Shown here: in pieces, positions 1 through 11,552 of the stretch
Layout of the letters: each line of letters starts with the position of its first letter
Position numbering within the stretch: position 1 is the first letter of the stretch
Origin: Nelumbo lutea
Lineage: Eukaryota > Streptophyta > Magnoliopsida > Proteales > Nelumbonaceae
Direction: 5' to 3'
DNA: 64,000 bases
Assembly (NCBI GenBank): GCA_022828595.1
Contig: JAKGHH010000005.1
Location: 26,052,193-26,116,192, forward strand
Translations under genes and position numbers: made by a program
Notes under the pieces: generated by a model
Told to the model about the DNA's origin: nothing
What the model saw: the letters and a program-made list of their open reading frames with translations, nothing else
Database searches by the model: none

Positions 1-230
1 TGGACTTTAACCTTTGACGAGAGTAGTACCAGAACCTCGATCGGACTGTGGTCACACTGACCTCACCCACTGGCAACACCTCGACCTACTCATTCAAATT
101 GCAGTTTCCCTATTCCCACAACATAGCAGAATATGAGGCTTTGGTACTTGGACTCACAATAGCAAGAGACTCATGGGATAAGAAGGTCAAAGTGGTGGGG
201 GATTCAAAACTAGTGATCGAGCAAATGGAC
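1..230 (+). pseudogene. Ty3/gypsy RNase H domain, 5' part
   Basis: Plus-strand translation contains the RNase H motifs of plant Ty3/gypsy polyproteins: an AEYEAL block followed by VVGDSKLVIEQ. In this family the first carries a catalytic glutamate and the second a catalytic aspartate. The reading frame shifts near position 50, between the TFDESS block and the part that follows, so it is not functional. It is cut at 230 by a MITE and resumes at 743. The same family is seen better preserved at 59868-62290. The left end runs off the window. Confidence 0.85.
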
Positions 231-742
231 TAGGGATGGCAATTTCCCCATTTCCTCGATCCCCATAGGGATCTACCCCAAATGGGGCGGGGATGGGGAT
301 GATTTTACCCCTGTGGGGATGGGGATGGGGAAATTTTCATCCCTGTTAGCGGGGACAGGGTGGGGACGGGGAGAGCACTCACCACCCCATGGGATCCCCA
401 CTAATATATATGTATATATGTATGCATACTTTATATACATATATATGTACACATACATCTATATATTAATATTTATAAAAATATGGTTGAATATTTTCTA
501 AAAGGACTATAAATTTTAATAATTTTTATTTTTATTTTTTAATAAAATGAAAAAAATAAAAAAAAATGGTTAACATTATAAAAAATCACGGGGAATGGGG
601 ATCCCCGTGGGGACAAGAATGGAGATAACCATGTCTCCATTAGCAGGGATGGGGACGACGATGGGGATGGAGAATTTCGTGGGGATAGGGAAGGGGAGAG
701 GCTCGCCGCCCCCGCACCTACCCTGCCCTATTGCCATTTCTA
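231..742. mobile_element. hAT-type MITE nested in gypsy RNase H
   Basis: Terminal inverted repeats TAGGGATGGCAAT (231-243) and, on the other strand, TAGAAATGGCAAT (ending at 742). The target duplication is 8 bp: AAATGGAC at 223-230 and AAATGGAT at 743-750 (7 of 8 match). An 8-bp duplication with TAGGG..GGCAAT ends fits non-autonomous hAT elements. Both ends carry G-rich blocks built on GGGGATGGGGA in the same (plus-strand) orientation, separated by an AT-rich core at about 400-580. No transposase is present. Confidence 0.9.
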
Positions 743-1015
743 AAATGGATGGTAGTACCACAATCAAGGAGTTAACAATTTTGTCATATAAGCACCTTGA
801 TTCAAAGACTTGGAGGTAACTTACGTGCACTAGAATACAGACAAGAACAGATATGCCAATGCGTTATCCACCTTGGGATCAAAAATTCAACCTACTAAGA
901 ACCCAATCAACAATACTATCGTGATGTATTGTGAACCCTCAACTGATAGGTTAGGACACTAGGTAGAGAAGAAGGATGAAATCGTGGTAGACAATTGGAG
1001 GCATAGTGTGATACA
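743..1015 (+). pseudogene. Ty3/gypsy RNase H 3' part and connection to integrase
   Basis: Continues the gypsy reading interrupted at 230: a block like GSTTIKEL, then a stretch matching the ANALSTLGSKI-type end of the RNase H region, then VEKKDEIVVDNWR at about 961-1000, which parallels the EEDWR block at about 60700 in the second gypsy copy. Stops and frameshifts are present. The match ends at 1015, where the copia LTR begins, so the copia element inserted into this gypsy remnant. Confidence 0.75.
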
Positions 1016-2789
1016 TGAAAGGAAGGGAGATCCATCATATGGATGGCCAAACCATGTAGGGTGGCTAGGAAAATTTTCAAAAATTTCTTTTCTCCCTTCC
1101 AAATCTAAAATTGCATTTTTCAAGGATCGTTCTTGCACCAAACCGGACTAGATCTAAAACCAAAAGAAAGGGAGAAGAATACTTGATAAGGAACCCATAC
1201 GTGTAGCTCCTAAAGTAGGTGTTCACGCCCAAAGCGGGTACAAAAACCCACTTTAATTAAATATGGCACAGCTTGAGATGAAGCAGGTTCAGCAATGCAG
1301 TCATTCATCAAGAACTACAATCCAACAGCTTGGATCAAGCAAGGGAAGTGAGCACGAATTAGATATGATATTTTCTTGCAAAAATCAGAATCAAAATAGA
1401 TCTCTATCAGTTGAATAATGGAGGTCAAATTAGGATTTGGGCAGCAAGAGCAAAAGGAGAGAGAGAACTGAGAGCAGTGTGTGTAAACTGGAGCAGTTTG
1501 CCCCTCCTTTTATAGACTTTAAAGAGCAGCTCTCTTAATTCAATTAAAAGTTTCCTAATCCAAGTCTTTATTTGGATCTAGACTCTTTAAATGGATAAGA
1601 GTTATCCTCTTATCTTATCTGCTAATCCAATTAAACCCAAATTTATACCCATATTTGCCCATGTCACATGACTACTTAAGCTGTCACGTGACGCCCTTGA
1701 TTAATCAAATTAATCTTGGGCCCTAGGCCTATTAAGTAAATGGCTCACGTCCCTAATTAGTTGCTGGCTAACTTGCCTCTCTTTGTATGGCGTGGGACCC
1801 TAACATTGACCTCACAAAAGCCACATGGGTTCAGCCTAGCCTCTGTGACAAAGTTTAGCCGAATTCATTACTAAACAAAGTGAACCCCTGAGTCCATCAG
1901 TATGGGCTCTTAATGGGCCCAACATTTACACTAAATGGTCCTTGAGTCCAGCCATCTTATAAAGGCCTAAGGACAATGGTCTTAAGTGAGATTAGACCAT
2001 CAGGTATAATAGCTCTAAATGGTCTTACACTTAACCTCTCAGCCCTTAATGATCAAACAATGCCCAACAAGAGAGAACCTCTCCCTCAGCTGCAAGGTAC
2101 AGTGTTGCAAACTCTACTCGGATGGATCCCAGGAATTAAAACCTTTTGCAAACATTTTCTTAAAACATAATATATATATATATATATATTCATATAAATA
2201 TATTTTGCAAAACAAATACCAAACATGTTTAAAATCGATTACCGACAGTTTTGGTTTCCATCAGAGAGAGTGTTGTCCCTGATCATTCACTTTGTTTGAC
2301 AAAGGGGTTAATCCTGTCACTATGATCACCCACTCGCCCCCAAAGGATCTCACTGATTGGCATATCAAAGATAGCCTAATCTGACACCCAATGTAGTACC
2401 ATAATTGAGTCTAGGGGTTAGGTGTAACTTTCCAGTTTTGCCCACCAGTCTCCAAGGTCCAAGGCATAATTGAAAATTGGTCAGGGATTAGTGTTTCAGA
2501 AAATCACACACTACGTGTACTTCAGGTCTAACCCTGGCAGTTGAGACAAGCTACCCCAACTGACTTGGCAGCACATTAGTGTCAGCCTTGGTAGGATAAA
2601 TCTCCCCAAGTCTATCCAACGGCTGAGAACATTCTAAACTAACACGAGTATCATAAGTGTCCAGCTTAAGGGTAATTACACAGAAATACACCAAGTGTAA
2701 CATGAATCAATTGTGTACTTCTATTGATTTACAATAAATGTTTAATGTACATCAATCTGATTGGAGCTAAGGGCATATACTGTCTAACA
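1016..2789 (-). repeat. Copia 3' LTR, full length (1774 bp)
   Basis: Begins TGAAAGGAAGG and ends CTGTCTAACA on the plus strand, i.e. TGTTAGACAG...TTCA in element orientation. Homologous to 7843-8927 over both flanks, but this copy keeps about 760 bp (roughly 1245-1995) missing from the other. That extra part holds the TATA box. A short (TA)n run is at about 2168-2190. Confidence 0.88.
1506..1514 (-). promoter_or_regulatory. TATA box of the copia LTR
   Basis: Minus-strand TATAAAAGG, followed downstream by the C-poor stretch AGGGGCAAACTGCTCCAG, in the middle of the LTR where a U3/R boundary is expected. Present only in the 3' LTR; the 5' LTR copy has lost it. Confidence 0.6.
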
Positions 2790-2801
2790 ACTCCCACTTG
2801 C
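2790..2801 (-). other. Polypurine tract of the copia element
   Basis: Minus-strand GCAAGTGGGAGT directly abuts the LTR start TGTTAGACAG, the standard position for second-strand priming in Ty1/copia elements. Confidence 0.8.
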
Positions 2802-2803
2802 AC

Positions 2804-5800
2804 TTAGGTCCAATCAGGTACAATTCGGAGTCTCATACTATCCACGTGTTTCTCAAACACTTTTTGTGTCAGTGGCTTTGTTAGTGGGTCAGCTGCATTT
2901 TCCGTTGATGCTATCTTCTAAATCTGGACGTCCCCTCTACCAATAATGTACTCAACTTTGGTCATGAATGGGTGTTGTCACACAACAGTGGAATGGGTGA
3001 TGTGCTGGATGGAACAACTCCTAATTCGTGAATGAACTTCTTCATCCATGCTGTTTCCTTGGCAGCTTCACTTGTAGCAATGTACTCAACTTTGGTCGTG
3101 GAATTCGCTATAGACCCTTGTTTGTTGCTTTTCCAGTTAACTACATAGGACTCCATCATAAAGATGTAACCAGATGTAGACTTTCTATCATATGGGTCTA
3201 ATTGGAAGTCAACATCCGTATACCCTAGGATCTATAGTGAATTACCATCGAATACTAGACAAAACCCTTTTGTCCTCCGAAGGTATTTGAGTATGTTCTT
3301 TACAGTGGTCTAATGCTCTTTTCCCGGGTTTGATTGGTATCTACTTATTACATTCATGGCTTGAGAAATGTTTGGTCGAGTGCACAACATGACATACATG
3401 ATGCTCCCTACAGCTGAAGCATAGGGAACCTCTCTTATGCCCTCAATCTCCTCGGGATGCTTGGGAGACATACCCTTGTTGAGAGTGACTCCGTGTCTGA
3501 AAGGGACAAATCCCTTCTTGGAGTTTTTCATATTATATCTTTTGACAATCTTGTCAATGTAAGTAGATTGGGATAATAGTATTATCATTTTCGGTATATC
3601 TTTATAGAGTTAAAGTCCCAAGATGTAGGAGGCTTCTCCAAGATTTTTTATGGAGAATTGCTGTGGAAGCAATACCTTCACCATAGTCAACATTCCTACA
3701 TCATTCCCAATGAATAGAATGTCGTCTACATATAGAACCAAGAACTTAACCTTGTCTACCACTGCTTTCTTGTAAACACAAGGCTCATCTGGATTTTGCT
3801 CAAAGTTAAACTGTTTGATGGTAGAGTCAAATTGGATGTTTCAACTTCTAGAAGCTTGCTTAAGTCCATAGATGGATCGGTTAAGTTTACACACCATGCA
3901 TTCCTAACCCGCAACAATGAAACCTTTTTGTTGTTGCATATAGATATCTTCAGTAAGATCTACATTTAAGAACGCAGTTTTGACATACATTTGCCAAATC
4001 TCATAGTCATATTATGCTGCAACAACTAGCAGGATCCACATGGATTTAAGAATGTCCCCTAGCAAAAAGGTTTCCTCATAATTGACTCCCTCTTTCTAAG
4101 TGTACCCCTTCTCTACAAGACAAGTTATATAGGTCACCTTCCCATCAGGGCCCTTCTTCTTCTTGAAGATCCATTTGCAACCAATTGCTTTCACCCTAAG
4201 GGGTGGGTCTACGAGTGTCCAGACCTTGTTCATTTCCATTGAGTCCATCTCGGCTTTCATGGCATCTATTCATTTCAAAGAATCTATGTCCAACATAGTT
4301 TCCGTATAAGTCAGGCGATCTTTCTCTCTGATTGTAGCTTCCATCAAGTAACTTTCTTGATCATAGCCATAATGAACTAGAGGTCTAGAAACTCGGGTAG
4401 ATCTTCTAGGTTGGGCATTATCTAGAATTTGTAGGACATCTCCCACTACTCCTAGACACTCCTCATCAAGAACAAGTTTCTGATGATGATTGTCTAGTAT
4501 GTAATATTCTTCCAAGAAGTAGGCATTTCGACTACAAAACACCTTTTGCTCCCTTGGGTTATAGAATAGGTATCCTACAGAGCTTTTGGGGTAGCCTACA
4601 AATAGGTAACGGCTGGTCTTGTATTCCAATTTATTAGCACTTGTTCTTTTAACATGTGCCACACAATCCCTAATCTTCAAGTGTCTTACACTTGGTTTCT
4701 ACTAGTCCAAAGCTCATAGGGAGTCTTGGGAACGGATTTGATTAGAACCTAGTTTAGCATATAAATCACAGTCTCCAATGCATACCCCCAAAAGGATATA
4801 GGTAGCTCTAAGTGAACGAGGAGTAATCAAACCATATCTAATAGAGTCTGGTTTCTTCTCTCTAACACACCATTTAGTTGTGGTGTAGCAGGAGGAGTTA
4901 GTTGTGGTATAATCCCACTGTCCTTTAAATAGTCCCTGAATTCATCAAAGAGATATTCACCTCCTCGATTTGATGAAAGGGTTTTGATTTGTCTCCCCAA
5001 TTATTTCTTGACTTTTTGTCTGAATTCTTTGAACTTTTCAAAGGATTCGGGCTTATGTCTCATTAGGTACATGTAGCCATACCGAGAATAATCATCGGTG
5101 AAAGTTATGAAATAAACATACTGGTTATGTATCCTGACATTCATGGGACCACATACATTAGTATGTATCAAGTCAAATGTGCCTATAGATCTTTCAGGCT
5201 TTCCCACAAATGGTCGTTTCGTCATCTAAGGTTCACAAGTTGAAGATCTTCTATAGTTAGAAAATCCAAAGGACCATCATTTACCAACATTGTGATGTGA
5301 TCTATATTAATGTGGCCATGTCAGTAATGCCACAGGCACGTAGGATTAACCATGTCACGTGATCTTTTCTTGGGTATAATTTCCGACATAGTTTCAGTTA
5401 TGTTAGTTTCCAGAGAAGGACGGAGGACAAAGAAACCATTCTCAAGTTATCCATAAGTGAGGAATTTGTTATTTAGTTTAATAGTAATCATATTACTAAA
5501 CAAAATTGAATAACCATCTTTGCACAATTTTGAAATAGAAATCGAATTTCTTCTCAAAGTTGCTACATAAAGACAATCTTTAAGTTTGACAATGCATTCT
5601 CTGAAAACTGATTTTATAGTTCCTATAGTTGTAGCCACAATAGTTGTAGAAGTCCCCAAGTAAAGTATCACCTCATTGTTACTCAGCCTTTTGCTTTCTT
5701 TGAACCCCAACAATGTGTTACATGCATGAGTAGAAGCCCCGGAGTCGATACAACAGGATGCATAAGTGACCAACATATTGGTCTTTATGACAAGAAATTC

Positions 5801-5990
5801 AAAATTACCTTCTTTGTTCTTGGTCTCCAGATACTGAGGACAGTTCTACTTTCCATGCTCGGTCTATTTGCAAAAGTGAAATGCATCTGATGCTTTGTCA
5901 TTCTTTTGCTTTTTCGGCTTGATTTCTTTCTTCTGAGGTCTCTTCTTTCCCTTCGTCTTTCTCTTGCCTGACTTTCCACCTTTAACAAGC
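2804..5990 (-). pseudogene. Copia polyprotein: CCHC knuckle, protease, integrase, RT, RNase H
   Basis: Reading 5990 to 2804: a zinc knuckle at about 5830-5880 in which the first Cys is Phe and two positions are stops; protease CIDSGASTHAC at about 5750 with the DSGA active site intact; integrase at 5001-5225, where the first catalytic Asp is Asn (HTNVCGP) and the second (FTDDYS) remains; integrase C-terminal linker at 4270-4680; RT with YVDD at 3721-3732 and the copia-type YASAVGSIMY block at about 3430; RNase H with the TDVDFQLDP and EYIATSEAAKE blocks at about 3070-3220. The last stop is at 2804-2806, next to the polypurine tract. Several in-frame stops (e.g. in RT at about 4020-4100) make it non-coding. 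Confidence 0.92.
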
Positions 5991-7828
5991 ATGGCTATCG
6001 GCATATCCTTCTTTATCAATTCTTTGGACTTCTACAACATATCGTTGAGTTCCTGAAGGCTAACTTTTAGCTTGTTTATGTTATAGTTCATGACAAACTA
6101 GTTTATCTATGTTCCATCTCCATTTATTCATCTCTAAGATTTTCCTCCTATCTTAGTGACAAAGACTCGGTACATGTCTTTGGAAATGTGGGAAATTACA
6201 TAAGTGCATGGAGCCAACTGTTTCAATTGCAAAACCCCACAACTTTCTGTGAAGAACCATATCCATTCATACAATGACCTTTCACTTTGGCCTCTATCAG
6301 ATAAGATTCATTGCCATTTTAGGTTAAATCATTCTGCCTTGTAAGTGTTGACCCATCATATCATGGACCCCAAGGTATTGTGAAAGAGTCTTCAATTTTA
6401 GGATAGGCCTCTCCCACATCGGTCTATGACGCCTCTATCATCTTATGAAGCAATCCAACTAACTGGACCAGCAAATGGATAGCCCAATTTTATGGTGCAT
6501 CTCCTCATTGCCAATTCAGCCTGCTTTCATGCTAATGATAGAAGGCCTTTAGAGATAACATCATATGAAATTCCCTATCACTTGCACTTATATTAATTGG
6601 AGGGAACAAATTAAGATAAACCCTAGATTTGATTTAGGTCAAACCAAAGTGGCTCCCATTGACTTTCATAAAGTCAAATTCAAATGAGCCCAAAACGGGT
6701 TAGGGTTCCACAAGGTTCCTCTTGGGAAGGAATTTGATCAGGGGATCCATTAAGAAGGGAGATCATCCAATGATCTGAGGGCACCATGGCAATGATTTGC
6801 ATTCAGACATGGTGTTCGCAGCGAGCTACACACAATTAAACATGTGCCAAGTACTTATGGCCAGCACATCACATGCAATCATATCCACAAATTGATCCAA
6901 TCAAATAAATACTTGTAAAACCCTAATTAATTTAATTTAACACACTATCAGCCCATTAAGCCCATGTATTATCAAATAATAACATCTAGGTATATGGGAT
7001 AAACTACAAAAGGAAGTTCAGCCCATATAGCAGTTATGCCGAAAGTTGGTTTTATGTTGCTTTAACTTTGTAGAAATTAAGTCTTACAAGGGAGAACTGA
7101 ATTGTATCATGTAATGGGCCATCAAACCCTTGGACCATAACCGAATTTAAGCCACTTAAAATGTAACCCATGGGGCTGAGAACAGACCCCATTGAACCGT
7201 GGGCTCGGTCCAACCAATTTGGACCAAACTAGGTCAATTCGGCCTAGGGTTTGGTGTCCAAAACATGTTACAATTTTCAAGATTTTGATCTGAAATTGAC
7301 ATTCAATCACAGCAAGAAAATAGAAAACATAGGGCTGCAAGTGTGATCATCCGAATTTGATCCGAATGAACTGCAAACCTACAAGAAAAGGGTTAATTGC
7401 AAATTGCATATTTCTTTTTTGCAAAATCTTCTTCTCCTCCGTGAGCTCCAGCAAATCTTCCAATGTAAAAAAATAAAAAAACCTAATTCTCTATTAATTA
7501 CATCAGAATAAATCCTATACATTTTGTCTAAAAATAAAAAATATTAATACACCAAAATTGAATAAATAAAATCGTAGGGTGCGCCAATCTTGGCGTCAAT
7601 AAAGAATTTGATCTCCATCACACAAACAGCCCGAGAATTCAAGAAATAATGATAGAAAATTTCTAAAATTATTGCAAAATAATAAAGAATTAATTTCATA
7701 TCAAAACATCCAAAATCTGAGAACCGAATTCTAAAAAAAAATGCTATTTGCGCAAATTGGGTAAAACAATTCCATCGATTTGATTCTTGCTACAGATTTT
7801 GTTTATTTTGGTTCAAGATTGAACCTTT
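5991..7828 (-). pseudogene. Decayed copia gag and leader region
   Basis: Lies between the primer-binding site and the zinc knuckle, where gag is expected. No reading frame longer than about 70 codons survives and no gag motif could be placed with confidence; the assignment rests on position. The part next to the primer site is AT-rich untranslated leader. Confidence 0.5.
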
Positions 7829-7841
7829 GGCTTTGATACCA
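7829..7841 (-). other. Primer-binding site (tRNA-iMet type)
   Basis: Minus-strand TGGTATCAAAGCC, one base inside the 5' LTR. It matches the 3' end of initiator tRNA-Met as used by plant copia elements, with one change (A for G in the usual TCAGAGC). Confidence 0.88.
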
Positions 7842-7842
7842 C

Positions 7843-8927
7843 TGAAGGGAAGGGCTATCCATCATATGGATGGCCGAACCATGCAGGGTGGCTTGGCGAA
7901 ATTTCAAAAATTTATTTTCTCCCTTCTGGGAATCATATTCCTGATTTTAGAAAAACTGCATTTTTAAAGGATCATTCTTGCACCTAACCGGACCAGATTT
8001 GAAACCAAAAGAAAGGGACAGGAATACCCGATACGGAATCTACACGTGTAGCTACCAAAGTAGGTGTTCACGCCCAAAGAGGGTAAACATGCTTCCATTG
8101 AAGGGGATAATATATTTTGGTTTCCATCAAGTATTATCCTCAATGGTCTTACACTTAACCTCTCAGCCCATAATGATCAAACACTGCCCGACAAGAGAGG
8201 ACATCTCCCTCGACTACAAGGTGCAGTGCTACATTCTCTACTCAAATGGATCCCGGGAATTAAAACATTTTGTAAACATTTTGAAACCTTTATATATATC
8301 TTTTTATAAATATATTTTGAAATTTCAATGGTTGAAATCAACTGCCGACAGTTTAGGTTTTCATCAGAGAGAGTGCATTCCCCGATCATTCACTTTGTCT
8401 GACAAAGGGGTTGATCATGTCACTATGATCACGCACTCAGGTGAATTCTTAGACTTTCCCAACATACGCAGGTTTTGACCCCCTCTAAGGATCTCACTGA
8501 TTGGCATATCAAGGATAGTCCAATCTGACACCTAGTGCAGTACCACAATCGAGTCTAGGGGTTAGGTGTAACATTCCAATTTTGCCCCATCTATCTCTAA
8601 GGTCCAGGGCAATACTGAAATTTTGGTCTGGTTCAGGGTTTTAAGGAAACCCACACTGTATGTACCTCAGGTCTCACCCTGAAAGTTAAGACAAACCACC
8701 CCAACCAACTTAGCAGTATATCAGTGTCAGCCTTGGCAGGATAAATCTCCCTAAATCTATCCAACGGATATGAAGATTCTAAACTAACACAAGTCTCATA
8801 AGTGTCCAGTTTAAGGGTATTACGTAGAAACACATCACAATGACATGAATCAATTATGTACTTTATTTACAATAAATATCAAAAGATACATCAATCTGAT
8901 TGGAGCTAAGGGCAAAACTGTATAATA
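7843..8927 (-). repeat. Copia 5' LTR with internal deletion (1085 bp)
   Basis: Homologous to 1016-2789 at both ends. After the shared CACGCCCAAAG block (about 8071) roughly 55 bp of unrelated filler lead to the block that aligns with position 1996 of the other LTR. The lost portion contains the TATA box, so the LTR that should drive transcription has no recognisable promoter. Confidence 0.88.
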
Positions 8928-8928
8928 G

Positions 8929-9237
8929 GCAAACCCAAGCATGCTCACACATACCCTGGCCAATTCCAAGACGATTTTGTAATCGGTTCCACGATGTTAC
9001 ATGCTCCATGCGAAGGCCTTGGCAACCCCAAGCGCGCTCACACATAACCTGGCCCATTCCATGATGTCGTGGTCAGTTCCACGGTGTCGTATGCTCCATG
9101 TAAAGGCCCTGGCAACCACAAGCATGCTCATACTTACCCTGCCGGTTCTAGGATGTTGTGGCTAGTTCTGCGATGTTGCATGCTCCATTCGAAGGCCCTA
9201 GCAACCCTACGTGCACACCTATGTACTTTGGCAGTCC
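8929..9237. repeat. Tandem repeat, about 90-bp unit, 3.4 copies
   Basis: Units start at 8929, 9022, 9112 and 9201, each opening with GCAAxCCxAxG and carrying CTCACACATAxCCTGG and ATGCTCCATGxxAAGGCC. Spacing is 93, 90 and 89 bp. It begins one base after the copia LTR, so the array may have been the insertion site or the boundary of a rearrangement. Confidence 0.8.
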
Positions 9238-10755
9238 CAAAAATAATGGCAATGCAAGGAAGTTACATTACAGCTTGGGATGGATCAACCTGGAAGTCCC
9301 AAGAAAAGCATATCAGATATAGGTATGATGACAATTAACCTGGAAACAGGGGAAATCTAACCACATTGCACATAGTAAGACACCTTGACAGTGAAACTTC
9401 CTTATGCGCTACAGACTACCCTAGAACGCCCAAGAAAGACTTGATCTATTCCCTGCATACATGAAAAGTGATATTTAGTTAAATGCAATCTACTCTCATT
9501 GCCATGTGCAATTGCGCTCTCCTCGAGAGAGTGATAAAATACAGTGGTTAACTCTCGTATGTAAGATGAACAAATACGACTAACTTTTTTCATATGCGAT
9601 GACATTTTAGTTGCCTCAAAAGCAACAGTGGCCGACTTACAATTATGCATAAAGACCTAACTTTCTAAACTATGATGGAACTTAGCTACCTCAGTTGCGA
9701 CAGGGTTTTATTCCCTTAGAAAACAAGGAAACTCCAAAGTCAATGGCCCTTTCATGATGATGCTCGACACTTATACCTTTTGCACGTACAGTGCAACCTT
9801 ACTCTACTTATAAGATGGAATTGTCTTTGTTTGCCTAAGGACTTGTCCTGGGCATTTACGATAATGTTTGTCTTACTTTATAAAAGTTACTTAACTTTAA
9901 CGATTGTGCTGAGTTTTATCCTTGTCAATAACACTCAACTCCGACGCATGCAATGGTACTCACGTAATGCTTCTTGCGTGGCGATGCTTATGTTCATCGC
10001 AACCCTCACATAAGGTGACTTTTAACTTCACCAAAGTAGATGCCATACATACTAAAAGTACTTATTTTCGGTACAGTCTGATTATCGCAAGCAACGCTCA
10101 ACCCTACTTTCCTCATGCAACAACACTTAATATGCGCAGCAAAACTCGGGTATATATACATATCCTACTAACTAATGTGTGTAACACTAAGTAACCTACA
10201 GGATCACAGCAAAAGGCACACGCATAAATGGAAAAGACCTTTTCAATCAAAATCAATATGTTTTTTTTTTATGTACAAATATCTCACTCCCTAAACCACT
10301 CGTCCCCCAACACCGGCGGGTGTTTGTCCCCGATCTTCCGCAGTAGATTGCGCTCGCTCATGGATTGGCTCCTCATGTACCCCAACAATTGGCCGTTCTC
10401 CTTGAGAGGTCTCCCTCGAGCCCACTGGCATGTTGGGGGGCTGTTCCTCCAGGACCATAGAGGCTTCATCTCTTTCTCACACAACAGAGACTTGTGTGGC
10501 GTCGGCAGTGGTAGTTTCCTCTGTTACCTTGGTACCTCCAAGGTCACTAGGAGGGACCTCAGTTGCTCCTTGGCCCTGAGTGGGCGGCTGCAATGACTAC
10601 ATCTCGCACACCAGCTGCCTGATAATTGGTGAAATTGGCACGGATCTATATCAAAAATTACTTGCGATGGAATTAACACAAACGATTAGCATAATAAGTT
10701 AATCACAATACAGAAACCATACAAATGTCTATGTTATACATACCTTCTCACCCAT
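9238..10755. other. Unassigned sequence
   Basis: No protein family or repeat boundary recognised. A minus-strand stretch at about 10250-10640 reads as a low-complexity Glu/Pro/Thr-rich frame with a stop in it; it could be a decayed exon or chance. This segment is outside the LTR-like terminus that starts at 10756. Confidence 0.4.
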
Positions 10756-11536
10756 TATAGGTAGGGTAAGGCTAGGTTGGGGAGCAGTCTCTTTGAAAGA
10801 CAGAGAAGGACCGAGAATTGGAAGGGGTTAGGTTTTTGGGGTAAGGTGTTAGGCTCTGGGTAGAAGAACTGAGATTCAATAGCAATGGTACTTTATTGTT
10901 GTCGAATGACTTTCAATATGAGGAGAATTTCTATTTATGGGGGAGACCTCAAGATCCTAAAAGGTAGGGGATAAAGGTTCTCGTCTCCTATTAGGAAAGG
11001 GAATACTGTGCTTGCTGTCAATCATTAAAAGTGCCACTAGGGTTTCGTCACGTGTCTTATGGGAATCTTTTTGAGGATCAACTTTCCTCCCACTAAGGAG
11101 CCCTCATTACTTGTGTGTACCACCACCTCTCATGTGCCTTACTTTATTGACATGGCATTAATGACGTCACCGTCTAGTGGGTGACATCTTGTTAGTTCCA
11201 CGTGGCATCTCGCCACATTTGCCCCTTCGACATTGTGATTCCTTAGCGGGCCATGGAATCACGGCGGTTGAGGGTTTATCGCAAGTTTGAGTGTATGTGG
11301 GTCTCATTGCAAGTCCAGCCCAGGTTTGCCTTGGCTCGGCCTAGGAGTGGGCTCGTCAAGGGCATGCAATGAACTATGGATTTATCACGGCTCTGTGATG
11401 CACGTTGTGAATTCATCGTAGGCTTGTAGTGCATCGCAGAGGGAAAGATAACTGTAGGTTGATCGCATGTATCTATGTGGTATCAATATAGTGTTTAATG
11501 TTCTTTGAGGAGTTGAATGGACACTATATACCTACA
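10756..11536 (-). repeat. LTR-like terminus next to left PMD unit
   Basis: On the minus strand starts TGTAGGTATATAGTG and ends ACCTACCTATA (the CA end mutated to TA). Its reverse complement aligns with 18849-19583: shared blocks include GAAACCCTAGT, TATTCCCTTTCCTA, a TATA box before the GGGG/CCCC block, and CTGTCTTTCAA. The TGTAGG/CCTACA inverted ends and the G-rich tract at the inner edge suggest a 3' LTR. Whether the partner 5' LTR exists outside the window is unknown. Confidence 0.55.
10931..10939 (-). promoter_or_regulatory. TATA box in left LTR-like terminus
   Basis: Minus-strand CATAAATAG after CTCCCC, aligned in position with CTATAAATG of the right copy at 19432. Conservation in both diverged copies supports it as a real promoter element pointing outward, away from the PMD gene. 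Confidence 0.5.
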
Positions 11537-11552
11537 TTAGCCCCCCTACTTA
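11537..11552 (-). other. Candidate polypurine tract
   Basis: Minus-strand AAGTAGGGGGGCTAA directly before the TGTAGG start of the LTR-like terminus. The right copy has AAGTAGGGGGATG at about 18680, but about 150 bp from its TGTAGG, so one copy has an insertion or deletion here or the LTR start is misplaced. Confidence 0.4.

Larger units (their letters stand above)
1016..8927 (-). mobile_element. Ty1/copia LTR retrotransposon, defective, minus strand
   Basis: Complete but inactive element read right to left: 5' LTR (7843-8927), tRNA-iMet primer-binding site (7829-7841), decayed gag, protease, integrase, reverse transcriptase and RNase H, polypurine tract (2790-2801) and 3' LTR (1016-2789). 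The domain order protease-integrase-RT-RNase H is that of Ty1/copia. LTRs end in TG...CA except the right terminus, which now ends ATA. No 5-bp target duplication is found: the left flank is ATACA and the right flank GGCAA, and gypsy sequence does not resume on the right. Rearrangement after insertion is likely. Confidence 0.92.

Noticed and set aside
7122..7340. Minus-strand frame in the copia gag region
   Set aside because: Position suits gag but no gag motif is seen and the composition is unlike it; kept only as part of the decayed gag/leader region.
7978..8478. A 166-codon plus-strand frame
   Set aside because: Lies wholly inside the copia LTR on the antisense strand and is broken in the homologous LTR; not a gene.
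10228..10596. A 122-codon plus-strand frame
   Set aside because: No domain, and the opposite strand also reads open; composition does not favour either. Left as unassigned.
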